DNA of 5,340 nt, taken from assembly GCA_937860285.1 (NCBI GenBank), contig CALMBS010000101.1:1-5340 (forward strand), given 5' to 3'. The DNA comes from an uncultured Chloroflexota bacterium (GTDB lineage: Bacteria; Chloroflexota; Dehalococcoidia; UBA2247; RBG-13-53-26). A program made the translations under genes and the position numbers. Position 1 is the first letter of the stretch, and each line of letters begins with the position of its first letter. This document shows positions 5,313 through 5,340 of this stretch, piece after piece. The notes under the pieces were generated by a model. It was not told where the DNA came from and did not search any database. It saw nothing but the letters and a program-made list of their open reading frames with translations.

Positions 5313-5340
5313 GAGTGGGTGCCTGCGACATGTATCCGGG

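Noticed and set aside
5302..5331. Ten extra N-terminal residues for the small protein, starting at the ATG at 5331
   Set aside because: Those codons contain the full ribosome-binding site for the internal ATG at 5301, and no comparable site is visible before 5331.
5302..5340. A promoter for the small gene in the last bases of the window (a TACAT stretch near 5329-5336)
   Set aside because: It is a weak -10-like match, and any -35 box would lie partly or fully beyond the window edge, so it cannot be supported.

Overview
The window is GC-rich, gene-dense bacterial chromosome with housekeeping genes and no recognisable mobile element, CRISPR array, tRNA or rRNA. Start sites carry strong Shine-Dalgarno sequences (AGGAGGTG or close), and two of the four complete genes start at GTG. 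The protein flavour suggests Chloroflexota, perhaps Dehalococcoidia. The grounds are the Lgt signature with Cys in place of the usual Asn, the short FtsY and the compact pyruvate phosphate dikinase. This taxonomic guess is inference and weak.

Layout, left to right: (1) positions 2-832, plus strand, the C-terminal half of the single-strand-specific exonuclease RecJ, cut by the window edge. (2) Positions 824-897, a small cluster of alternating inverted and direct copies of TCAACCT/AGGTTGA. It holds the stop codons of both converging genes, recJ and lgt. (3) Minus strand, probably two or three transcription units: a 54-residue unknown protein (5301 to 5137), ppdK (5018 to 2730), then ftsY (2641 to 1724) and lgt (1713 to 889). 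A good sigma-70-type promoter precedes ppdK (TTGACA, 18 nt, TATCAT) and a weaker one precedes ftsY (TTGACG, 17 nt, TAACAT). Each has a short palindrome in its spacer. The lgt ribosome-binding site overlaps the ftsY stop codon, so ftsY and lgt form a tight, probably coupled pair.

Function: FtsY (the SRP receptor) delivers nascent membrane proteins to the translocon. Lgt puts the diacylglyceryl group on exported prolipoproteins. Together they make a small envelope-biogenesis unit. PpdK interconverts pyruvate and phosphoenolpyruvate and belongs to central carbon metabolism. RecJ acts in DNA repair and recombination.

The most notable observation is that the PpdK is about 762 residues instead of roughly 870. 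It keeps every catalytic residue I can place but lacks about 90-100 residues at one point in the ATP-grasp domain, matching loss of one whole subdomain. The second is the palindromic repeat cluster between recJ and lgt. I see no clear sign of a new multi-gene system.
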